This document shows positions 38,161 to 46,636 of a stretch of DNA of 64,000 nucleotides, in pieces. Location of the stretch: assembly GCA_947629785.1 (NCBI GenBank), contig CANRFB010000005.1:1-64000 (forward strand), read 5' to 3'. The first letter of the stretch is position 1, and every line of letters begins with the position of its first letter. The notes under the pieces are model-generated. The model was not told where the DNA came from. It saw nothing but the letters and a program-made list of their open reading frames with translations, and did not search any database. Origin of the DNA: an uncultured Clostridia bacterium. GTDB lineage: Bacteria; Bacillota; Clostridia; Oscillospirales; Ruminococcaceae. The translations under genes were made by a program, and so were the position numbers.

Positions 38161-40281
38161 TTGGGTCTTACCGCCGATTCCGTAGGGAAAAGTGCCTGCG
38201 GCGGAAGCTTTATTCTTGATATAAAAAACGGCGAGAAAGTCGTTGCTCTTGCGGGTAATCCCAATGTAGGGAAATCCACCGTTTTCAACGCACTTACAGG
38301 TATGAAACAGCACACCGGCAACTGGACGGGTAAAACCGTTCAGAACGCGCAGGGACACTGTTCCGTTGGCGAAAATAATTACCTCATGGTGGATATTCCC
38401 GGAACGTATTCCCTGCTTGCACATTCAGCCGAGGAGGAGGTTGCGCGGGATTTTATCTGCTTCGGCGGAACGGACGCGGTAATTGTCGTTTGTGACGCTT
38501 CCTGCCTTGAACGCAACCTGAACCTCGTTTTGCAGACAATTGAAATTACAGAACATACCCTTGTCTGCGTTAATCTTCTGGACGAGGCGAAAAAGAAGAA
38601 AATTTCCGTTGACCTCGAAAAACTTTCGGAAAAATTAGGCGTTCCCGTCTGCGGAACTTCCGCAAGAAGCGGCGCGGGCGTTTCCGAGATGATGGAAAAG
38701 CTTCCGCAAGCGTTCTCCGCGGAAAAAAGGAATTCCCCGCCCGTAATTTACCCCGAAAAGATTGAAAACGCCATACGCATTATTGAACCCGTTCTGGAAA
38801 ATAAAATCCCCCTTTCACCGCGTTGGACGGCAATAAGGCTTCTTGACCGCGACGAGAAATTAAACGCTTCCATAAGCGGATTTGCGGGCTTTGACATTGA
38901 AACCGACGCGGAAATTTCCCGCGCCATTTCGGAAGCGAAAAAATACCTCGCCGGAAACGGCATTTCCGAAGCGGAATTCAAAGATATTATCGTAACGTCA
39001 ATAGTCCGCCGCGCGGAAGAACTTGCAGCGGAGTGCGTAGACCTTGAAAAGCCCGATTATTACGAGCGCGACAGGAAAATTGACCGTATACTTACCCACA
39101 GGATATGGGGCGTTCCCATAATGGCGGCAATGCTTCTGCTTATCTTCTGGATAACCATAGAGGGCGCGAATTACCCCTCGGAACTGCTTTTCGGGGCGCT
39201 GTTCTCACTTGGCGGCAAGCTTTCCCTGCTGCTTTCCGAATGTAATGCCCCCGAATGGTTAAACAGTATGCTTATTGACGGAGTTTACCGTGTTCTTGCA
39301 TGGGTAACGGCGGTAATGCTGCCGCCCATGGCGATATTTTTCCCGCTGTTCACGCTTCTTGAAGATGTGGGGTATCTGCCGCGGGTGGCGTTCAACCTTG
39401 ACAGGTATTTTAAAATTTCCAACGCCTGCGGAAAGCAAGCGCTTACCATGATGATGGGCTTCGGCTGCAACGCCGCGGGGGTAACGGGCTGCCGCATAAT
39501 TGATTCGCCCCGGGAACGGCTCATAGCCATTCTGACAAACAGTTTCGTGCCGTGCAACGGACGTTTCCCCACGCTTATTGCGGTGATAACCATGTTCCTG
39601 ACCGCAGGAACGGCGGGGTTCGGGCAAAGTTTCCTGTCGGTGCTTATACTTACGGGCGTGATAATTCTCGGCGTTCTGCTGACGTTTGTCATGTCAAAAC
39701 TGCTTTCCTCCACCGTTCTGAAAGGCGTGCCCTCGTCCTTTGCGCTGGAACTTCCGCCGTACCGTATGCCCCAGATAGGGAAAGTCATAGTCCGCTCCAT
39801 ATTTGACAGGACGATATTCGTTCTGGGCAGGGCGGCTTCCGTTGCAGCGCCTGCGGGGCTGCTTATCTGGCTTCTGGGAAATATCCATACCGCGGACGGT
39901 TCGCTTCTTGCCGTATGTGCGGAATTCCTTGACCCGTTTGCGCGGTTCATAGGACTTGACGGAGTAATACTTTTAGCGTTCGTATTGGGATTTCCCGCAA
40001 ATGAAATAGTAGTTCCCATAATGCTTATGATGTATCTTTCCACGGGAAAGATAGTGGAATACGAGAACCTCGATTCCCTGAAAAGCATACTTATCGACAA
40101 CGGCTGGAACATCAGAACAGCCCTTTGCATGATGATATTCATGCTGTGCCATTTTCCCTGTTCCACCACCTGCATGACCATAAAAAAGGAAACGGGTAGC
40201 ATTAAGTGGACGCTTTTAGCTTTCTTTCTGCCAACAGCCGTAGGAATTATACTTTGTGCTATGATCGCACAATTTGATTAA
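38161..40281 (+). CDS. FeoB-like ferrous iron transporter (G-domain membrane protein), variant without adjacent FeoA
   Basis: LAGNPNVGKSTVFNALTG, HTGNWTGKTV, VDIPGTYSL, C-terminal polytopic FeoB-like core; TTG start after AAGGAG. Confidence 0.85.
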   Translation: MGLTADSVGKSACGGSFILDIKNGEKVVALAGNPNVGKSTVFNALTGMKQHTGNWTGKTVQNAQGHCSVGENNYLMVDIPGTYSLLAHSAEEEVARDFICFGGTDAVIVVCDASCLERNLNLVLQTIEITEHTLVCVNLLDEAKKKKISVDLEKLSEKLGVPVCGTSARSGAGVSEMMEKLPQAFSAEKRNSPPVIYPEKIENAIRIIEPVLENKIPLSPRWTAIRLLDRDEKLNASISGFAGFDIETDAEISRAISEAKKYLAGNGISEAEFKDIIVTSIVRRAEELAAECVDLEKPDYYERDRKIDRILTHRIWGVPIMAAMLLLIFWITIEGANYPSELLFGALFSLGGKLSLLLSECNAPEWLNSMLIDGVYRVLAWVTAVMLPPMAIFFPLFTLLEDVGYLPRVAFNLDRYFKISNACGKQALTMMMGFGCNAAGVTGCRIIDSPRERLIAILTNSFVPCNGRFPTLIAVITMFLTAGTAGFGQSFLSVLILTGVIILGVLLTFVMSKLLSSTVLKGVPSSFALELPPYRMPQIGKVIVRSIFDRTIFVLGRAASVAAPAGLLIWLLGNIHTADGSLLAVCAEFLDPFARFIGLDGVILLAFVLGFPANEIVVPIMLMMYLSTGKIVEYENLDSLKSILIDNGWNIRTALCMMIFMLCHFPCSTTCMTIKKETGSIKWTLLAFFLPTAVGIILCAMIAQFD

Positions 40282-40289
40282 GTTTTGAG

Positions 40290-40324
40290 AGTTAAGAGTT
40301 AAGAGTTGAGAGGCAGGCTGTAGC
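40290..40324 (+). repeat. Left 35-bp imperfect inverted repeat bounding the small-peptide locus
   Basis: AGTTAAGAGTTAAGAGTTGAGAGGCAGGCTGTAGC; 3 mismatches to reverse complement of 40854-40888. Confidence 0.7.
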
Positions 40325-40440
40325 CTGCACCCAGTCAGGCTTTATTTTGTGATTTCTAACTTAAATATACCGTGCATGGCACAAAGCTAAATCTACAAAG
40401 AAAATTCCCGTTCATATGATATATGAACGGGAAAATTTGT
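40308..40440 (+). repeat. MITE-like intergenic repeat, copy D (half copy)
   Basis: aggcaggctgtagcctgcacccagtcaggctttattttgtgattt...ataccgtgcatg...ttcccgttcatatgatatatgaacgggaaa. Confidence 0.65.
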
Positions 40441-40449
40441 TTTTACATA

Positions 40450-40478
40450 TTGACTTACTTCGACAAATGTGTTATAAT
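40450..40478 (+). promoter_or_regulatory. Sigma-A type promoter for small peptide transcript, containing TTCGACAAA (0A-box-like) in the spacer
   Basis: TTGACT - 17 bp - TATAAT; 40459-40467 = TTCGACAAA. Confidence 0.75.
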
Positions 40479-40510
40479 TTCAATCGGAATACACTAAACG
40501 GTGACGAAAC

Positions 40511-40537
40511 AAAAAAACCGGCTATGCCGGTTTTTTT
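40511..40537. terminator. Symmetric terminator-like hairpin in the 5' UTR
   Basis: AAAAAAACCGGC-tat-GCCGGTTTTTTT. Confidence 0.8.
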
Positions 40538-40573
40538 GTTTTATGCTCACCTAAAAAGGAGGTGACGTTTCAC

Positions 40574-40660
40574 ATGATGGTCTTGGGAGTTGTTCTCCAG
40601 ATAATATCTATCATCATTGATATTGTCGCGTTGCTGACGTCTGGAAACAGAAAGAAGTAA
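40574..40660 (+). CDS. 28-aa hydrophobic small protein, candidate type I toxin
   Basis: MMVLGVVLQIISIIIDIVALLTSGNRKK*; strong SD AAGGAGGTG; absent from the ORF track because of its size. Confidence 0.65.
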   Translation: MMVLGVVLQIISIIIDIVALLTSGNRKK

Positions 40661-40694
40661 CCATATTTTTGCTTGTTAGTCGCACATACCCTTA

Positions 40695-40794
40695 CTTGCT
40701 TGTAAAAATTAACCGCCTAAACTCCACAAATTGACGATTGATTTTTACATTTTATAGATAATTTGGGAGCATGCCGTCACTGGTGTGTTCCTTT
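40695..40794 (-). ncRNA. Candidate antisense small RNA convergent with the small-peptide mRNA
   Basis: Minus-strand TTGACA-17-TATAAT at 40829-40801; RNA would contain a 16-bp stem (40748-40733 / 40717-40702) that pairs better on the minus strand. Confidence 0.5.
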
Positions 40795-40799
40795 TTATT
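40767..40799 (+). terminator. Putative terminator of small-peptide mRNA
   Basis: GGAGCATGCC-gtcact-GGTGTGTTCC followed by TTTTTATTTATT. Confidence 0.5.
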
Positions 40800-40800
40800 T

Positions 40801-40829
40801 ATTATAACCTACAAACTTTTATTTGTCAA
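40801..40829 (-). promoter_or_regulatory. Consensus sigma-A promoter on minus strand for antisense RNA
   Basis: rc: TTGACA - 17 bp - TATAAT. Confidence 0.75.
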
Positions 40830-40853
40830 TAGTTTTTATAATTTTTAATTTAA

Positions 40854-40888
40854 GCTTCAGCCTGCCTCTTAACTCTTAAATCTTAACT
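40854..40888 (-). repeat. Right 35-bp imperfect inverted repeat
   Basis: rc AGTTAAGATTTAAGAGTTAAGAGGCAGGCTGAAGC. Confidence 0.7.
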
Positions 40889-40891
40889 CTA

Positions 40892-42109
40892 TTAAGAGTT
40901 TGCCTTGACCTTATGATAAATTTTCTTGCCCTTTTTGATAATGACTTCCGTTTCGATTTTTATAAGCGCGTTGGGGTCGGTGACCTTAGCATCATCAACG
41001 GAAATCCCCCCCTGCTGAACAAGGCGGCGGGCTTCGCTCTTGGAGGGCGCAAGCGCGGTCTTTACAAGCAGATCAAGAACGTTTATCCCATCAGCGGGAA
41101 TTTCCGAAGCGGGTATTTCGGTGGAGGGCATATCGTCCGTGTTACCCTTGCCGCCGAAAAGCGCTTTCGCACCGTTCTGCGCCTTTATCGCTTCTTCCTC
41201 GCCGTGAACGAGCTTTGTAAGCTCAAAGGCAAGAATTTCCTTTGCCTTGTTAAGCTGACTGCCCTCCCAACCGGACATGGCTTCAATTTCTTCCATGGGC
41301 AGGAATGTCAGCATACGGATACATTTCATAACGTCCGCGTCCGCAACGTTCCGCCAGTATTGGTAGAAATCAAAGGGCGTGGTCTTTTCGGGGTCGAGCC
41401 ATACCGCGCCTTTCTCGGTCTTGCCCATCTTCTTCCCCTCGGAATTAAGGAGCAGGGTAATTGTCATGGCGTGGGCGTCCTTGCCAAGCTTTTTGCGGAT
41501 AAGTTCCGTGCCGCCCAGCATATTAGCCCATTGGTCGTCGCCGCCGAACTGCATATTGCAGCCGTATTTCTTGAACAGCATATAGAAATCGTAACTCTGC
41601 ATTATCATGTAATTGAATTCAAGGAAAGTCAGTCCCCGCTCCATTCTCTGCTTGTAGCACTCGAATGTGAGCATTTTGTTTACCGAAAAGCAAGCGCCTA
41701 CTTCCCGCAGAACGTCGATATAGTTCAGATCCATAAGCCAGTCGGCGTTGTTCACCATGATAGCCTTGCCGTCCGAAAAGTCGATGAAACGGCTCATCTG
41801 CTTCTTGAAACATTCAATATTGTGGTCAATATCCTCTTTGGTAAGCATCTTCCGCATATCGGATTTTCCCGAGGGATCGCCGATCATGCCTGTTCCGCCG
41901 CCAAGCAGTGCAATAGGACGGTTTCCCGCCATCTGCAAACGCTTCATAAGGCAAAGCGCCATGAAATGTCCTACATGGAGGCTGTCCGCCGTGGGGTCAA
42001 ATCCGATGTAGAATGTGGCTTTCCCCTCGTTGATCATTTTTTTGATTTCTTCCTCGTTGGTCACTTGGGCAATAAGCCCTCTTGCAACCAGTTCATCATA
42101 TAAAGTCAT
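40892..42109 (-). CDS. tyrS: Tyrosyl-tRNA synthetase
   Basis: [45 protein letters not shown]. Confidence 0.97.
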   Translation of the reverse strand: MTLYDELVARGLIAQVTNEEEIKKMINEGKATFYIGFDPTADSLHVGHFMALCLMKRLQMAGNRPIALLGGGTGMIGDPSGKSDMRKMLTKEDIDHNIECFKKQMSRFIDFSDGKAIMVNNADWLMDLNYIDVLREVGACFSVNKMLTFECYKQRMERGLTFLEFNYMIMQSYDFYMLFKKYGCNMQFGGDDQWANMLGGTELIRKKLGKDAHAMTITLLLNSEGKKMGKTEKGAVWLDPEKTTPFDFYQYWRNVADADVMKCIRMLTFLPMEEIEAMSGWEGSQLNKAKEILAFELTKLVHGEEEAIKAQNGAKALFGGKGNTDDMPSTEIPASEIPADGINVLDLLVKTALAPSKSEARRLVQQGGISVDDAKVTDPNALIKIETEVIIKKGKKIYHKVKANS

Positions 42110-42224
42110 ATACATTCTCCTATTTTTTGTTTTAAATTATTATTTCCGGAATTTTAATAGTCCATGAAATCATGTAATGATCCCACTTATATCACGACCT
42201 TTCAATGAATTTCACCGTAAAATA

Positions 42225-42457
42225 AAAAAACGCCCTGCTTGTAAGCAGAGGGCGAAATTACCGCGGTACCACCTCAATTTTATCGGGAAGATCCCGACCT
42301 TGGAACGCTTTAACGGGCGCACCCGCATACCGCTACTAAGATTCACGGTACAAGCTCCATGATGTATTCGCCGAAAATTCCGTTATCCTTTTTCACCTGC
42401 CAAGGACTCTCTGAAACGGTTTAAAAACGGCTACTTCTTCACTTCACAGCATTTGGT
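42225..42457 (-). promoter_or_regulatory. T-box leader upstream of tyrS (tyrosine specifier)
   Basis: rc contains GAGGTGGTACCGCGG, terminator CGCCCTCTGCTTACAAGCAGGGCGTTTTTTT, candidate specifier GAATACATC (UAC) and promoter TTGACA-17-TAAAAT. Confidence 0.9.
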
Positions 42458-42654
42458 ATGAAATTATTTTACCATACATGAAGCCTTTTGTCAAGGGGGA
42501 GAACAGCATTTTTTTGCCCGCTGCGGAAAAGCGGAAAATTATCCTCAAAATGCCTTTATCAAACAAATATTGCCATAATACACTATTGCTTGACATTACA
42601 TGACTTTGGGTGTATAATTGGTATGAAATTATATTCAAGGGGGAATTTTCTGTA

Positions 42655-44217
42655 ATGGACGCGGAACTCAATCTTCTCAAAAAGCATAAAAAAGGTCTGC
42701 TGAGAATAGTATTCAGCAGGACGGGAATCGTTATCCTGCTTCTGCTGCTGGGAGTCGCCTGCTTTATAACGGCGGAAACATTCTTTGCGGGAATTATCGC
42801 ACATATCCTCGGCGGCGTGGGAGTTTTCAACTTCTTTGTAATAGCCGCTATCGTAAACAGCGATATGGATTCCTCCGCAAAACTTACTTGGATAATGGTG
42901 GTTTCCCTTACGTCGATTTTCGGAACGCTTTTCTACCTGTACACCAAAAACAATATAGGCAGCCGTGCGGTCGGAGCGGGCTATAACTATCTTATAAAAA
43001 CACACAAAGACGACATCAAGCAGGACGAAAATGTTCTTTCCGAAATACGAAAGGAAAGCCCCGAGACTGCCGAATTAGTCCATTATTTAAATAAAAGCAG
43101 CACTTTCCCCATAACCGACAAGAACAGGATAACCTACTACCCCTTGGGCGAGGAAAAGTGGACTGCTATGCTTGAAGCACTGAAAAGCGCGGAAAAGTTC
43201 ATTTTTATGGAGTATTTCATTGTGGAAGAGGGCAGAATGTGGGGAACTATCCTGAACATTCTGGCGCAGAAAGCCGCCGAGGGCGTGGAAGTCCGCGTCA
43301 TGTATGACGGGACCTGCGCTATCGCGCTCCTGCCCTATAATTACCCCGAAATGCTTGCAAAATACGGCATAAAATGCAAGATGTTCTCGCCTATAAGACC
43401 CTTTGTTTCCACTCACTACAACTACCGCGACCACAGGAAAATACTTGTGGTGGACGGAAAAGTCGGTTTCAACGGCGGCGTGAACCTTGCGGACGAGTAT
43501 ATCAACCATAAAAAAGTTTTCGGACACTGGAAAGATACCGCCGTGAAGATAGAGGGCGAAGCGGTCAGAAATCTTACTCTGATGTTCCTGAATATGTGGT
43601 GCCTTGGCGAGAAAGACCCCGATTACAGAACTTACCTTGACGCGCCCGCGGAAAGCTTCCCGAACGAAAAGGGCTATGCCGTTCCCTACGGCTTCAATCC
43701 CTTTGATTCGGACAAGGTGGGGGAGAAAGTCTATATGGACATTCTCAACAGGGCAAATAGTTACGTTCACATAATGACTCCCTATCTTATCCTTGACGAC
43801 GCGCTGCTTAATTCACTGAAATATTCCGCGGAAAGAGGCATTGACACAAAACTCATTCTCCCGGGAATTCCCGATAAAAAGCCTGTCTATGCCCTTGCAA
43901 AGACATATTTTAAAACGCTTCTTGACTCGGGCGTGGAAATTTACCTCTACACCCCGGGATTCGTCCATGCGAAAATGTTCATTTCCGACGATAAAAAAGC
44001 GGTAGTGGGAACTATCAACCTTGACTACAGAAGTCTTTATCACCACTTTGAATGCGGAACGTACATCTACGGCGCGGACGTTGTTCACGACATTGAAAAC
44101 GACTTTTCCGAAACTCTGAAAAAGTGCGAAAAAGTCACATACGAAAGCATTAAGAACGAAAAGGCAATTACAAAGTTAACAGGCGGCTTTATGCGCTTTA
44201 TCGCGCCGCTGCTTTAA
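42655..44217 (+). CDS. cls: Cardiolipin synthase (paralogue 2)
   Basis: DHRKILVVDGKVGFNGGVNLADEYIN and HAKMFISDDKKAVVGTINLDYRS. Confidence 0.92.
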   Translation: MDAELNLLKKHKKGLLRIVFSRTGIVILLLLLGVACFITAETFFAGIIAHILGGVGVFNFFVIAAIVNSDMDSSAKLTWIMVVSLTSIFGTLFYLYTKNNIGSRAVGAGYNYLIKTHKDDIKQDENVLSEIRKESPETAELVHYLNKSSTFPITDKNRITYYPLGEEKWTAMLEALKSAEKFIFMEYFIVEEGRMWGTILNILAQKAAEGVEVRVMYDGTCAIALLPYNYPEMLAKYGIKCKMFSPIRPFVSTHYNYRDHRKILVVDGKVGFNGGVNLADEYINHKKVFGHWKDTAVKIEGEAVRNLTLMFLNMWCLGEKDPDYRTYLDAPAESFPNEKGYAVPYGFNPFDSDKVGEKVYMDILNRANSYVHIMTPYLILDDALLNSLKYSAERGIDTKLILPGIPDKKPVYALAKTYFKTLLDSGVEIYLYTPGFVHAKMFISDDKKAVVGTINLDYRSLYHHFECGTYIYGADVVHDIENDFSETLKKCEKVTYESIKNEKAITKLTGGFMRFIAPLL

Positions 44218-44240
44218 TATAAAAGTGAGATGTTTTTAAT

Positions 44241-44483
44241 ATGACTCTTGGAGAACTTAAAACAGGTCAGTCTGCCGTAATAACCGAAGTTGGCGGCGAG
44301 GGCGCGCTCCGTTGCAGACTGCTTGACATGGGACTTATTCCCAAAACAAAGGTAATGGTCCGGAAAGTTGCGCCTATGGGCGACCCCATAGAACTTTTCC
44401 TGCGGGGGTATGAACTTACCATACGTCTTGAGGACGCGGAGAAAATTACCATAATTCCCGAGAAAGCAGGTGCTGAAAAATGA
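44241..44483 (+). CDS. feoA: Ferrous iron transport protein A
   Basis: 80 aa FeoA-like: GEGALRCRLLDMGLIPKTKVMVRKVAPMGDPIELFLRGYELTIR; overlaps feoB. Confidence 0.93.
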   Translation: MTLGELKTGQSAVITEVGGEGALRCRLLDMGLIPKTKVMVRKVAPMGDPIELFLRGYELTIRLEDAEKITIIPEKAGAEK

Positions 44484-46486
44484 TATTTGCTCTTGCGGGA
44501 AACCAGAACTGCGGAAAGACCACGCTTTTCAATCAGCTTACCGGTTCAAATCAGCACGTGGGGAACTTCCCCGGCGTTACGGTGGAGGGAAAATCAGGCG
44601 ATGTCCGCGGTCTGAAAAATTGTCAGGTTGTAGACCTGCCGGGCATATATTCCATACGCCCCTATACGGGCGAAGAACGGGTAACGCGGGATTTTCTCAT
44701 TGACGGGAAGCCCGACGCCATTATAAATATTGCCGACGCCACAAATATCGAAAGGAATCTCTACCTTACGCTTCAGCTTATTGAAATGAATATCCCCATG
44801 GTTCTTGCCCTGAACATGATGGACGAAGTCCGCAACAACGGCGGAACGGTGGACGTAAAGGGGCTTTCGGAACGTCTGGGAATACCCGTTCTTCCCATAA
44901 GCGCGGCGAAGAACGAGGGCATAGACGAACTTATCGCCAAGACCGAGGAAATAGCTTCAAAGCAGAAAAAGCCAAAGCGGACGGATTTCTGTTCGGGCGC
45001 GGTACATAGATGTATACACGCTGTTTCCCATATGGTGGAGGACCATGCCCAACTGGCGGGAACTTCCTCAAAATTTGCCGCCACAAAGCTTGTTGAGGGC
45101 GACCCCGACATTAACGGCAAGCTGAAACTCAACGAAAACGAACTTGAAATGATTGAACACAGCGTTACCGAAATGGAACAGGAACTTGGCATGGACAGGA
45201 ACGCCGCCCTTGCGGATATGCGCTACACTTTCATTGAGGAAGTCTGCCGCGACACCGTTGTAAAATGCCACGAAAGCAAGGAACACGCCCGAAGCGTGAA
45301 GATAGACAACATTCTTACCAATAAATACCTTGCGATACCGCTTTTCCTTTGCATAATGCTTTTTGTGTTCTGGATAACATTCGGGTCGGTAGGCGCATGG
45401 CTGGGAGATGCGTTTTCATATGTAATCGACAACGCTTCCGAGTACGCCGACAAAGTTCTTACGGCTTACGGGCTCAATCCCGTGGTGAAAAGCCTTATAA
45501 TAGACGGAGTTTTTGCGGGAGTGGGAAGTGTTCTCAGCTTTCTGCCCACCATAATAACGCTGTTCTTCTGCCTTTCAATTCTGGAGGACAGCGGTTACAT
45601 GGCACGTGTGGCGTTTGTAATGGATAAGCTTCTGCGTAAAATAGGGCTTTCGGGACGGTCATTCGTACCGATGCTGATAGGCTTCGGGTGCAGCGTTCCC
45701 GCAATTATGGCAACAAGGACTCTTGCTTCCGACCGCGACAGGCGAATGACCATATTCCTTACGCCGTTTATGAGCTGCAGTGCAAAACTTCCCATTTATG
45801 CGGTGTTCACGGCGGCATTTTTCCCGAAATACAAGGCGCTTGTAATGCTTCTGCTGTATGTTTCGGGAATGCTTGTGGGAATTATCTGCGGAGTTATAAT
45901 GAACCACACCCGTTTCAAAGGCAAGCCCGTGCCATTCGTAATGGAACTTCCCAACTACCGTATGCCCTCGGCGAAAAGCGTTGTGCTTCTCATGTGGGAC
46001 AAGGCAAAGGACTTTATAGAACGGGCATTTACGGTAATTTTCTTTGCGTCCATAGCAATATGGTTCTTACAGAGTTTTGACACGCGCCTGAATATTGCGG
46101 CGGACAGTTCGGAAAGCCTCCTTGCAAAATTAGGTGCGGCAATTGCTCCTGTATTTGCGCCTCTCGGCTTCGGCGACTGGAAAGCCGCCACCGCGCTGAT
46201 AACGGGATTCACCGCAAAGGAAGCGGTAGTTTCCACGCTGGCAGTGCTGACGGGTTCGGACACAAATTCGCTGAATACCGTACTTTCGGGAATGTTCACG
46301 CCTCTTTCCGCGGCAAGCTTCCTGATATTCACGCTGCTTTACACGCCCTGCGTTGCTGCAATTGCGGCTGTCCGCCGTGAAATGAACAGCAGGCTTTCCG
46401 CGCTCTGGATGGTAATTATCCAGTGCGTGACCGCGTGGCTGACGGCGTTCGTGGTATTCCAGATAGGCGGACTGTTTGTAAAATAA
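44480..46486 (+). CDS. feoB: Ferrous iron transport protein B
   Basis: LAGNQNCGKTTLFNQLTG, NFPGVTVE, VDLPGIYS, C-terminal gate domains. Confidence 0.96.
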   Translation: MIFALAGNQNCGKTTLFNQLTGSNQHVGNFPGVTVEGKSGDVRGLKNCQVVDLPGIYSIRPYTGEERVTRDFLIDGKPDAIINIADATNIERNLYLTLQLIEMNIPMVLALNMMDEVRNNGGTVDVKGLSERLGIPVLPISAAKNEGIDELIAKTEEIASKQKKPKRTDFCSGAVHRCIHAVSHMVEDHAQLAGTSSKFAATKLVEGDPDINGKLKLNENELEMIEHSVTEMEQELGMDRNAALADMRYTFIEEVCRDTVVKCHESKEHARSVKIDNILTNKYLAIPLFLCIMLFVFWITFGSVGAWLGDAFSYVIDNASEYADKVLTAYGLNPVVKSLIIDGVFAGVGSVLSFLPTIITLFFCLSILEDSGYMARVAFVMDKLLRKIGLSGRSFVPMLIGFGCSVPAIMATRTLASDRDRRMTIFLTPFMSCSAKLPIYAVFTAAFFPKYKALVMLLLYVSGMLVGIICGVIMNHTRFKGKPVPFVMELPNYRMPSAKSVVLLMWDKAKDFIERAFTVIFFASIAIWFLQSFDTRLNIAADSSESLLAKLGAAIAPVFAPLGFGDWKAATALITGFTAKEAVVSTLAVLTGSDTNSLNTVLSGMFTPLSAASFLIFTLLYTPCVAAIAAVRREMNSRLSALWMVIIQCVTAWLTAFVVFQIGGLFVK

Positions 46487-46636
46487 TTCCTAAAGTGAAA
46501 ATCATGTGATGAATTCAGAAAAAATTCATAATAATTTACTCTTTTCTGTTGCAAAATCATTGATTATGTGGGATAATATATCAGGTGCGGTCATGCTCAC
46601 CGCTCATCAATGACTATTTAAGGCAGGTGAACGGCG

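Noticed and set aside
40574-40660. Phage holin remnant
   Set aside because: Peptide is hydrophobic with a basic tail, but no phage genes are nearby and the convergent-promoter layout fits type I TA better; not fully excluded.
40913-42103. 396-aa plus-strand ORF opposite tyrS
   Set aside because: Mirror ORF of tyrS.
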